A stretch of DNA of 5,301 nt, from contig CAIMWY010000392.1 in NCBI GenBank assembly GCA_903845315.1, forward strand, positions 1-5,301, written 5' to 3'. Source of the DNA: an uncultured Burkholderiales bacterium. Its GTDB lineage: Bacteria; Pseudomonadota; Gammaproteobacteria; Burkholderiales; Burkholderiaceae. The stretch's first letter is position 1. Each line of letters starts with the position of its first letter. A program made the translations under genes and the position numbers. Under the pieces are notes generated by a model, which searched no databases, had not been told where the DNA came from, and was given only the letters and a program-made list of their open reading frames with translations. Of the stretch, positions 1-5,301 are shown in pieces.

Positions 1-275
1 GCCCCGAAATCGGCACACCTTTCTACCATGGTCAAACCGGCGAGCGTTACAACCCCGACTTTGCGGCTTGGGCCCGAGCCTGTGGCGCAGACGGCTACAC
101 CGTGACGCGCCCGCAAGAGCTGGCCGCTGCGGTGGAGATGGCGCTCAAGAACAAGCGCCCCTGCGTGATCGACGTGCACGTCGACCCCGAAGTGCGCCCA
201 CCTTCGACCGGCACCTGGCAGCTGCCACCCACCCCCTACAAAGAGCCGATGTACGGCAAGCCGTACCTCGCTTGA
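1..275 (+). CDS. ThDP-dependent enzyme, acetolactate-synthase-like (C-terminal fragment)
   Basis: Only the last 90 residues are in the window. The reading frame begins with a codon at position 3 and ends at TGA 273-275; the start lies upstream. The visible part runs PEIGTPFYHGQTGERYNPDF, then AAWARACGADGYTV, RPQELAAAVEMAL and RPCVIDVHVDPE. This is the end of the pyrophosphate-binding (TPP_enzyme_C) domain of the acetolactate synthase / benzoylformate decarboxylase / oxalyl-CoA decarboxylase superfamily: the 'NPDFA-x-A-x-ACGA-x-G' helix, the 'EL-x-x-A-x-x-x-AL' helix and the final 'P-x-(V/L)IDV-x-(V/I)D' strand. A proline-rich tail (PPSTGTWQLPPTPY) follows, as in many proteobacterial homologues of unassigned substrate. 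Such enzymes cleave or join C-C bonds next to a carbonyl in the cytoplasm. The ThDP/Mg motif (GDG...N) and the catalytic Glu are outside the window, so neither activity nor intactness can be judged. It is the first visible gene of the operon. The family is fairly sure, the substrate unknown. Confidence 0.85.
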   Translation, partial: PEIGTPFYHGQTGERYNPDFAAWARACGADGYTVTRPQELAAAVEMALKNKRPCVIDVHVDPEVRPPSTGTWQLPPTPYKEPMYGKPYLA

Positions 276-292
276 TGCGTTTTTTTATTGTC

Positions 293-298
293 AAAGGA
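293..298 (+). promoter_or_regulatory. Ribosome binding site of the SDR gene
   Basis: AAAGGA lies 6 nt before the ATG at 305. It supports the start at 305 over an in-frame ATG at 275 that overlaps the upstream stop codon (TGATG, 273-277) and would add ten residues (MRFFIVKGYS). Confidence 0.65.
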
Positions 299-304
299 TA
301 TTCA

Positions 305-1027
305 ATGAGTCAAAAAATTGCCCTGGTTTTTGGTGGCACGCGTGGCATTGGCGCCGCATGTGTTCAGCAATTGGCCCAACAAGGTTTCGATGTGGCCTAC
401 ACCTATGTGAGCAGCGCGCCCAACGTCGCCTCTCAAATCGGTAGCTCGCGCACCCAAGGCTATGCGGTAGACATTTGTGATGCCGCTCAAGTCGAGCAAG
501 TTTTTACGTCGGTGGCACGCGACTTTGGCGCTGCCCCTACGTGCGTGCTGGCCAATGCGGGCATCAACGTGCCCCCCGGCCCGCTGGCGCAGTTCAAGCC
601 CGACGACTTTCGCAAGTTGGTCGAGGTCAACATCGTCGGCGCTTTCAACGTGCTCAGTGCGGCAGCGCGCCATGTGCAAGACGGCGGCAGCATCTTGGGT
701 CTCACCACCTCCATGGTGCGTGTGGGCATTCCGGGTGGCGGTCCCTACACCGCCACCAAGGCAGCGGTGGAGAGCTTGTTGCGTTCGATGGCCAAAGAGT
801 TGGCGCCGCGTCGTGTGCGCGTGAATGGCGTGGCACCAGGGCCGGTCGACACCGAGTTGTTCCATGCTGGAAAAACCGATGAAGTCAAAGCCCGTTCTGC
901 CGCGATGAGTCCGTTCAACCGCATTGGCACACCCGACGAAATTGCCGAGGTGGTGTGCTTCTTGGCCTCTGACAAAGCCTCCTGGATTCACGGCCAAATC
1001 ATTCAGCCCAACGGTGGCATGGTCTGA
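305..1027 (+). CDS. SDR family NAD(P)-dependent oxidoreductase, FabG-like
   Basis: This is a complete classical short-chain dehydrogenase/reductase of 240 aa, within the usual 240-260. It has a single Rossmann domain. The glycine-rich cofactor loop is GGTRGIG at 10-16; the residue before it, normally Thr, is Phe9. D56 in VDICD is the usual adenine contact. NAG at 84-86 and N109 in VNIVGAF follow, then the active site Y148-TAT-K152 and the APGPVDT stretch (177-183). Arg13 in the glycine loop and the lack of an Asp at the end of beta 2 suggest NADP(H); this is inference. Thr135 is found at the spacing usual for the catalytic Ser, with Ser136 next to it. The C-terminal W-IHGQIIQPNGG matches the family's 'G-x-x-(I/L)-x-(V/P)-(D/N)GG' ending. 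Such enzymes interconvert alcohols and ketones in the cytoplasm. It starts 29 nt after the ThDP gene and ends 8 nt before the flavoprotein gene, so it is probably a step in the same pathway. The start at 305 fits the family N-terminus and the AAAGGA site. Substrate unknown. Confidence 0.93.
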   Translation: MSQKIALVFGGTRGIGAACVQQLAQQGFDVAYTYVSSAPNVASQIGSSRTQGYAVDICDAAQVEQVFTSVARDFGAAPTCVLANAGINVPPGPLAQFKPDDFRKLVEVNIVGAFNVLSAAARHVQDGGSILGLTTSMVRVGIPGGGPYTATKAAVESLLRSMAKELAPRRVRVNGVAPGPVDTELFHAGKTDEVKARSAAMSPFNRIGTPDEIAEVVCFLASDKASWIHGQIIQPNGGMV

Positions 1028-1029
1028 GG
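1025..1029 (+). promoter_or_regulatory. Ribosome binding site of the first flavoprotein gene
   Basis: TGAGG includes the SDR stop codon TGA (1025-1027) and lies 6 nt before the ATG at 1036. A site built into the upstream stop suggests translational coupling of the two genes. Confidence 0.5.
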
Positions 1030-1035
1030 CCCATC

Positions 1036-2493
1036 ATGCAAGACGCTGTGTTTGATGTGGTGGTGATCGGCGGCGGCGGCTCCGGCTTGGCCGCTGCGAT
1101 TGAGGCGCGCACCCAGGGGGCCCGCGTGTTGTTGCTGGAGAAGAACGACGAACTCGGTGGTTCTACCGCATGGTCGATTGGCTCGATCACATCAAGCCAA
1201 ACACCCCATCAACGCCGCCATGGCATTGACGACAACCCGCACGACCATTGGGCCGACATGCCCGGCTTTGCCGGTGACTTGGCCGAGCGTGACAACCATG
1301 AGTTGCGACGCATCTTGTGCGAGGAAATTCCAGACACCTTCCAGTGGCTGCTGGACTCTGGGGTGCGCTTCATGGGGCCCATGCCAGAGCCGCCGCACCG
1401 TGTGCCGCGCATGCACAACGTGTTGCCCAATTCGCGTTCGTTCATCTACCACCTGAGCCGACGCGCACAGCAAGCTGGCGTAGACATTCGCACCGGGCAT
1501 CACTTGACCCAACTCATCGTGACCGAGGGTCGCGTGACGGGCGTTGAGACCCGCCATGCATCGGGCATGCAACGCTTCAGTGCCACGGGTGGCGTGGTCT
1601 TGGCCGCAGGCGACTTCACCAGCAGCCCCGAATTCAAAGCGCGCTTCATGGGACCCCAACAAGCCAAGGTGGAGGCGGTCAACGTCACTGCCACGGGCGA
1701 TGGGCAACGTGCAGCAGAAGCTTTGGGCGCCAACATTCTCAATGGCGAGCTGGCCTTGGGGCCGGAGATTCGTTTCATGGCGCCGACCACCGAAACCCTG
1801 ATGCGTCGCTTGCCGCCTTGGCGCTGGTTGGCTGTGTTCATGGCTTGGGCCATCGACCATGTGCCTGGCGTGGTGCTGCGCCCGTTCATCATGAAGTTCT
1901 TGACCACTGCGCTGGCGCCTTCGACGGCCTTGTTCGACATGGGCGCGATCTTGGTCAACCGCCACGGTGCGCGCTTTGGCAATGAGTGCGAGATGCCGTC
2001 ATTGCGTTTGCCCGATCAGCCCGACAAGGTGGGTTACATCGTGCTCGATCAAGCGCTGGCGCAGCAGTTTTCAGCATGGCCGCACTTCATCTCCACCGCG
2101 CCCGGCATTGCCTATGCGTATGTGGACGACTACCGCCGCAATCGACCCGATGTGTACACCCAAGCACACACCTTAGAGGCCTTGGCCGAGAAGCTGGGCA
2201 TGGATCCACAAGCGCTGAAAGACAGTGCCCAAGCCGGTGGCGTGCGTGCCCTGCAAGCTGGGCCCTTTGTGGCCTTGGGTCCGGTGCGCTCGGTGTTTGT
2301 GCACAGCGAAGGGGGCTTGCAGGTCGACCACCACCACCATGTGTTGGGCGCAGAGGGTGCGCCCATTGCGGGCTTGTATGCGGCCGGTTCGACCGGTCAA
2401 GGTGGGCTGCTGCTCAAGGGCCATGGCCACCACTTGGCCTGGGCCTTTGTGTCGGGCCGTCGTGCAGGCAAGTTTGCTGCGCAGGGCGTCTAG
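1036..2493 (+). CDS. FAD-dependent oxidoreductase, fumarate reductase / 3-ketosteroid dehydrogenase superfamily
   Basis: A complete 485-aa cytoplasmic flavoprotein with no signal peptide. The N-terminal FAD-binding Rossmann motif is VVVIGGGGSGLAAA (8-21), with ribose-binding E35 and the GGSTAWS loop at 41-47. A central substrate domain follows, then GAILVNRHGARFGNE (303-317), the usual 'V-x-x-x-G-x-RF-x-(N/D)E' signature. The second FAD-contact motif, PIAGLYAAGSTGQGG, ends at residue 457. Relatives reduce or introduce C=C bonds next to a carboxylate or ketone (fumarate reductase, urocanate reductase, 3-ketosteroid delta-1-dehydrogenase). By eye, the stretch after the NE motif (NECEMPSLR) lacks an Arg where respiratory fumarate reductases have their catalytic one (NE-I-T-T-R), so fumarate reduction is unlikely. 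A Trp-rich, amphipathic-looking segment occupies about 262-295. Histidines cluster near the C-terminus: HHHH at 432-435 and GHGHH at 462-466. It starts 8 nt after the SDR and is followed 19 nt later by a second flavoprotein. The family is confident, the substrate and direction unknown. Confidence 0.9.
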   Translation: MQDAVFDVVVIGGGGSGLAAAIEARTQGARVLLLEKNDELGGSTAWSIGSITSSQTPHQRRHGIDDNPHDHWADMPGFAGDLAERDNHELRRILCEEIPDTFQWLLDSGVRFMGPMPEPPHRVPRMHNVLPNSRSFIYHLSRRAQQAGVDIRTGHHLTQLIVTEGRVTGVETRHASGMQRFSATGGVVLAAGDFTSSPEFKARFMGPQQAKVEAVNVTATGDGQRAAEALGANILNGELALGPEIRFMAPTTETLMRRLPPWRWLAVFMAWAIDHVPGVVLRPFIMKFLTTALAPSTALFDMGAILVNRHGARFGNECEMPSLRLPDQPDKVGYIVLDQALAQQFSAWPHFISTAPGIAYAYVDDYRRNRPDVYTQAHTLEALAEKLGMDPQALKDSAQAGGVRALQAGPFVALGPVRSVFVHSEGGLQVDHHHHVLGAEGAPIAGLYAAGSTGQGGLLLKGHGHHLAWAFVSGRRAGKFAAQGV

Positions 2494-2501
2494 GGCGTCA
2501 A
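2484..2501 (+). repeat. Short 9-bp direct repeat at the junction of the two flavoprotein genes
   Basis: GGGCGTCTA (2484-2492) is followed directly by GGGCGTCAA (2493-2501), eight of nine bases matching, then by GGGCCTC. The repeat spans the stop codon of the first flavoprotein gene and provides the AA of the next gene's AAGGG site. It could be a trace of slippage or chance in GC-rich DNA. Confidence 0.45.
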
Positions 2502-2504
2502 GGG
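2500..2504 (+). promoter_or_regulatory. Ribosome binding site of the second flavoprotein gene
   Basis: AAGGG lies 8 nt before the ATG at 2513. The open frame continues upstream inside the previous gene, but the GxGxxG motif sits near residue 17 when counted from 2513, so this site fixes the start. Confidence 0.55.
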
Positions 2505-2512
2505 CCTCTGGC

Positions 2513-3931
2513 ATGAGCGCTCAGGCAAGCCACCCGTCCGCTAAGCGTTTGATCGTGGTGGGGCAGGGCGCCGCAGGTTTGTGCGCGGCGGTGTCCGCTC
2601 TGACTCAGGCTCGCGCGCATGGCCTCACGCTACAGGTGACCTTGCTCGATGCCGCGCCGATGGACACGAGTGGTGGCAACACCCGCTGGAGCCCCTCCAA
2701 CATCCGACTACAAGCCAACCACCAGATGGCGCCGGGTTTTGTCGACGAGATCATGGCCGAGTCCGAGGGCTTGGCCGACGCCGCCTATTTCCAGCATCTG
2801 ACCGAGCAAGCGCCCGCCATGGCCGACTGGTTGGTGTCGCTGGGCATTGCGTTTCAAAGCCCGCCGTATTACCTGGCCAAAGGCCCTGCGCGCATTCAGC
2901 CGGTGGGCGGTGGCGCAGCCTTGATCCAGGCCATGTTGGCGCATGCACGTGATCTGGGCTTGGCGCTGATCTACCAATTCAAACTCACCGACTTGCTCGG
3001 CGACGCCACGCAGGTGACAGGCGTCGCAGGTGTGGATGCCCAAGGACAACGCCAACACCACATGGCCGATGCGGTGGTGCTGGCCTGCGGTGGTTTTGAG
3101 GGCAATCCGCAGATGCTCAAAGCCCACCTGGGGCCCAACGCAGAGAACTTTCGCTTGATCTCCAAAGGCACGGCCTTCAACGATGGGGCAGGCATTCGTG
3201 CCGCGTTGGCGCTCGGTGCTGAACCTGCGGGTGACTGGCAGACCGGTCACGCCGAGCCCATCGACCCGCGCAGCCAAGGCCCGGCACCGGTGGTCTTGGT
3301 CTATCCCTATGGGGTGGTGGTCAATGCACAAGGTGAACGCTTTTTTGACGAAGGGGCGGGCCTGATGCATGAAACTTGGGAGCGTTTTGCGCACCATATG
3401 CAGCACGACTTGCCCGAGCAACAGGCCTATGCCATCTTGGACGCCAAGTTGCTGACCATCGCTGACTACACCCGGGCGATTCGCTCCGAGGTGCCGCCGG
3501 TGTCAGCGCCCAGCTTGGCAGCGTTGGCCCAAGCCTTGGGACTGCCCGAGGCTGCTTTGAGCCGCACAGTGAACGAGTTCAATGCTGCGTGCCAAGGCAA
3601 GCCCGAAGGCTTTGATCCCACCGTCAAAGATGGCCTGAGCTGCGCACCACTGAGGCAGCCGCCCAAGTCCAACTGGGCCCGTGCGCTGGACCAAGGCCCT
3701 TATTTGGCTTGGCCTTTGGTGGGGGCTTTGGTCTACACCTTTGGCGGTGTCAAAACCAACCCACAAGCCCAAGTGCTCAGTGCAAAAGGGCCCATCCGTG
3801 GCTTGTATGCCGCAGGTGAGGTGACGGGGCATTTTTACCGACAGGCGCCCAACTCGGTGGCGATGTTGCGCGCACTGGTGTTTGGAAAAATTGCGGGTGA
3901 ACAAGCCGTGTTCGATGTGCGCCACAGCTGA
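2513..3931 (+). CDS. FAD-dependent oxidoreductase, tricarballylate dehydrogenase (TcuA)-like
   Basis: A complete 472-aa flavoprotein, close to the roughly 470 aa of TcuA-type enzymes. The FAD-binding motif is LIVVGQGAAGLCAA (13-26), with an acidic residue, D46, at the end of the second strand. GGNTRWSPSNIR begins at 54; the GGNTR box is typical of TcuA/CobZ-type flavoproteins. The central signature GERFFDEGAG (R276, E280) followed by the aromatic HETWERFAHHM stretch also resembles this group ('RF-x-DEG...TY...G'). PIRGLYAAGEVTGHFYRQAP precedes N447 and an ALVFGKIAGEQA cofactor helix. TcuA oxidises tricarballylate to cis-aconitate and passes electrons to the membrane Fe-S/haem protein TcuB. 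No tcuB or tcuC is visible here, and the general label is often applied to relatives with other substrates, so tricarballylate itself is only a possibility. No signal peptide is seen. It shares little with the preceding flavoprotein beyond superfamily motifs, so it is not a recent tandem duplicate. It is the last gene of the operon, ending 33 nt from the convergent regulator. Confidence 0.88.
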   Translation: MSAQASHPSAKRLIVVGQGAAGLCAAVSALTQARAHGLTLQVTLLDAAPMDTSGGNTRWSPSNIRLQANHQMAPGFVDEIMAESEGLADAAYFQHLTEQAPAMADWLVSLGIAFQSPPYYLAKGPARIQPVGGGAALIQAMLAHARDLGLALIYQFKLTDLLGDATQVTGVAGVDAQGQRQHHMADAVVLACGGFEGNPQMLKAHLGPNAENFRLISKGTAFNDGAGIRAALALGAEPAGDWQTGHAEPIDPRSQGPAPVVLVYPYGVVVNAQGERFFDEGAGLMHETWERFAHHMQHDLPEQQAYAILDAKLLTIADYTRAIRSEVPPVSAPSLAALAQALGLPEAALSRTVNEFNAACQGKPEGFDPTVKDGLSCAPLRQPPKSNWARALDQGPYLAWPLVGALVYTFGGVKTNPQAQVLSAKGPIRGLYAAGEVTGHFYRQAPNSVAMLRALVFGKIAGEQAVFDVRHS

Positions 3932-3964
3932 AGCGGCTAGAGGCTGAAAGTTCTGGCGTTGGGT
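3932..3964. other. Convergent intergenic gap
   Basis: These 33 nt separate the stop of the TcuA-like gene from the stop (TAG on the minus strand) of the response regulator. I see only 3-4 bp complementary pieces (for example AGC...GCT) and no T-run, so no intrinsic terminator can be supported. Transcription from both sides may run into the opposite gene or stop by a Rho-dependent route. Confidence 0.6.
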
Positions 3965-4600
3965 CTAAGGCGTGTCGGGCAGCTCGATACCCAGCCACAA
4001 GGCCATCAGTTCGGGTAAGTTGTCCACCTGCATTTTTTCAAAAATTTGAGCCCGATGTTTTTTGGCTGTGTCAGGCAAGATGTCGGTGGACTCAGCAATG
4101 CTCTTGTTGCCATGCCCTTGCAGGATGAACGGAAGAATTTCTTTTTCTCGGACAGTCAAGTCATTGAAACGCTCAAGGGCGCGTTGCTGGCGAGTTTGAA
4201 ACAGATGCGCCTGTCGACTCAGTTGCATGCCCCGCGCAATGGCCTCAAGCAACTGCGCGCCTGAGAAGGGTTTCCATAAAAACTCAATGGCGCCACCTTT
4301 CATGGCGTCGATGATTTCTTGGTTGTGACTTTCGCCGCTGATGAAAATCATAGGGATGGTGCGCTGTGAGGTGAGCAAATGCCTCTGTAACTCCAAACCT
4401 GTCTCCCCCGGCATGCGCATGTCACTCACCAGCACGCAGGGAGGGGTCCAGCCCTTGAATGCCAGAAACTCTTGCGCAGTGGCGAAGGCTTCCACATGAA
4501 AGCCATGTTGCTTCAGCAGCTCTTTCAATTGCCAGCGGATATCTGGGTTGTCATCGACCAGATACACAGACTCGACCTTGTTCAGCATGGGTGACACCAT
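3965..4600 (-). CDS. FixJ/LuxR-family two-component response regulator
   Basis: A complete 211-aa regulator. The receiver domain occupies about 10-125: acidic pair D16-D17 in VYLVDDNPD, phospho-acceptor D60 in VSDMRMPGETG, switch residue S88 in FISGE and K110 in WKPF. The DMRMP box is characteristic of the FixJ/DctR/TtrR group. After a linker comes a LuxR-type helix-turn-helix at about 148-202, beginning LTVREKEILPFILQGHGNKS. The recognition helix reads TAKKHRAQIFEKM, with Ala in place of the usual Val of 'TVK-x-H'. Phosphorylation at D60 should favour dimerisation and DNA binding. The ATG at 4600 follows the kinase stop codon without a gap (TAA|ATG), so translation is probably coupled; a second in-frame ATG at residue 5 (4588) is also possible. 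The gene converges on the enzyme operon. Control of that operon, or of a nearby uptake system, is an inference from position. GC is visibly lower than in the operon. Confidence 0.93.
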   Translation of the reverse strand: MVSPMLNKVESVYLVDDNPDIRWQLKELLKQHGFHVEAFATAQEFLAFKGWTPPCVLVSDMRMPGETGLELQRHLLTSQRTIPMIFISGESHNQEIIDAMKGGAIEFLWKPFSGAQLLEAIARGMQLSRQAHLFQTRQQRALERFNDLTVREKEILPFILQGHGNKSIAESTDILPDTAKKHRAQIFEKMQVDNLPELMALWLGIELPDTP

Positions 4601-5301
4601 TTATCCATGGGTGGCGGGCTGTGCATGAAGTGGGATTTGGATGCTGACCACAGCGCCACGCCCTTCCTCTTGCGACTTGTTGTGAACCGACAAGGTGCCT
4701 TGCCACATGCGCAACATCAAATTGGCCAAAGCCAAGCCCATGCCCAAACCGGTCTCTTTGGTCGACTGGAACGGTTGCGAGATACGGGTGAGGATATCGC
4801 TCGAAATACCTGGGCCGTTGTCGCTGACAGACAGGCACCAAATTGGCTGTGTCCCTTGGTTTTGGATGTGTGTTTGAATCATGATGGCGGGTGAGGTCAC
4901 AGCTGCCGTGTCTGCTTTGATGGCGTCTAGCGCATTGGCAATTAAGTTGATGAGAATGCGCTCGAGCAAGATTTTATTGGCCATGACATGGGTGTCGTGG
5001 TGAGGGTTGGTGTGCGTCAAACTCACCCCATGGCGTTGGCTCTCTGCTTGCAAAATAGGAATCGTGTTGAGCAGCAATTGCTCAATGCTGACCCGCTCTA
5101 AATCGGCTTTTTGTGAAGACACCAGTTGACGCAAGGTGCTGAGTGTGAGCCCCATTTTTTGGGTCAAATCAAGGGTGGTTTGGATGTGCGATTGAAACTC
5201 GTCAGAGGTTTGATCACGCGACTTCATGATCAGTGTTTCTAAACTCAATGTGATGGCTTGCAAGGGTTGGCTGAGTTCATGCACGATGGCGGTGTTGAAG
5301 A
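4601..5301 (-). CDS. Sensor histidine kinase, C-terminal part (HisKA + HATPase)
   Basis: The coding region enters from the right edge; 233 residues are visible. The frame is open to position 5301, so the GTG at 5284 is an internal Val codon and not the start. It opens with the H box FNTAIVHELSQPLQAI, whose phospho-acceptor His is encoded at 5279-5281. The dimerisation helices follow. The HATPase domain has an N box (LERILINLIANALDAI), a G1 box DNGPGI (4805-4822), an F-box-like ISQPFQSTKE and a G2 box GLGMGLALA (about 4724-4750). All residues needed for autophosphorylation appear present. The sensor domains (PAS, periplasmic or membrane) lie outside, so the signal is unknown. The stop TAA (4603-4601) abuts the ATG of the response regulator, making this its cognate partner. 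The arrangement resembles DctS/DctR- and FixL/FixJ-type pairs, which often sense organic acids or redox state; that is family knowledge, not proof. Confidence 0.93.
   Translation of the reverse strand, partial: FNTAIVHELSQPLQAITLSLETLIMKSRDQTSDEFQSHIQTTLDLTQKMGLTLSTLRQLVSSQKADLERVSIEQLLLNTIPILQAESQRHGVSLTHTNPHHDTHVMANKILLERILINLIANALDAIKADTAAVTSPAIMIQTHIQNQGTQPIWCLSVSDNGPGISSDILTRISQPFQSTKETGLGMGLALANLMLRMWQGTLSVHNKSQEEGRGAVVSIQIPLHAQPATHG

Noticed and set aside
280..286. Run of seven T after the ThDP gene as an intrinsic terminator
   Set aside because: No GC-rich hairpin precedes it, and the next gene is only about 20 nt away with its own ribosome site.
68..304. Long N-terminal extension of the SDR frame upstream to position 68
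   Set aside because: It overlaps the ThDP enzyme in another frame, is Arg-rich and low in complexity as shadow frames are, and the SDR fold begins at the ATG at 305.
302..997. Long antisense open frame opposite the SDR
   Set aside because: It is a mirror of the GC-rich SDR codons; its His/Arg-rich product matches no family I know and it has no convincing start site.
1192..1965. Long antisense open frame opposite the first flavoprotein
   Set aside because: The sense frame carries clear FAD motifs; the antisense product is His/Gln/Arg-rich and typical of a shadow frame in GC-rich DNA.
2225..2512. Extension of the second flavoprotein back into the first flavoprotein gene
   Set aside because: The extension is a Cys/Arg-rich shadow of the real gene; the FAD motif and the ribosome site place the start at 2513.
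4031..4066. AT-rich T-run and A-run possibly forming a terminator
   Set aside because: It encodes the conserved HRAQIFEKMQ part of the regulator's DNA-binding domain and has no GC-rich stem.
5282..5284. GTG as the start of the histidine kinase
   Set aside because: The codons upstream (FNTAI) continue the conserved H box and the frame is open to the window edge, so the gene is cut by the edge, not started here.

Overview
The window looks like a chromosomal stretch from a beta-proteobacterium, most likely Burkholderiales and perhaps Comamonadaceae. This rests on the GC-rich coding style, on protein families common in that group (acetolactate-synthase-like ThDP enzymes, SDRs and fumarate-reductase-type flavoproteins packed in catabolic operons) and on general resemblance. 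No marker gene is present, so the assignment is an inference.

Layout. Positions 1-3931 hold four tightly spaced plus-strand genes that read as one operon: (1) the C-terminal end of a thiamine-diphosphate-dependent, acetolactate-synthase/benzoylformate-decarboxylase-like enzyme (stop at 275); (2) a complete 240-aa short-chain dehydrogenase/reductase (305-1027); (3) a 485-aa FAD-dependent oxidoreductase of the fumarate-reductase / 3-ketosteroid-dehydrogenase superfamily (1036-2493); (4) a 472-aa FAD-dependent oxidoreductase resembling tricarballylate dehydrogenase TcuA (2513-3931). Gaps between these genes are 29, 8 and 19 nt, each with a plausible ribosome binding site. After a 33-nt gap, a convergent minus-strand two-component pair follows: a FixJ/LuxR-type response regulator (4600-3965), preceded directly (TAA|ATG, no gap) by the C-terminal part of a sensor histidine kinase that runs off the right edge (5301-4601).

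How the genes might work together. A ThDP enzyme (C-C cleavage or ligation next to a carbonyl), an SDR (carbonyl/alcohol interconversion) and two different flavoprotein dehydrogenases (desaturation or reduction of a C-C bond next to a carboxylate or ketone) suggest a short catabolic pathway for an organic acid or cyclic ketone. The substrate cannot be read from the sequence. The adjacent two-component system could control this operon or a neighbouring transporter; only position links them. Sampled lines of the two-component region have clearly lower GC (about 28-30 of 60 bases) than sampled operon lines (about 40-41 of 60).

The window is almost fully coding. I see no RNA gene, CRISPR array, insertion sequence, attachment site or convincing terminator, and no intergenic stretch longer than 33 nt. 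Promoters for both transcription units must lie outside. I found no clear evidence of a wholly new type of system; the best lead is the combination of the four enzymes and its unknown substrate.
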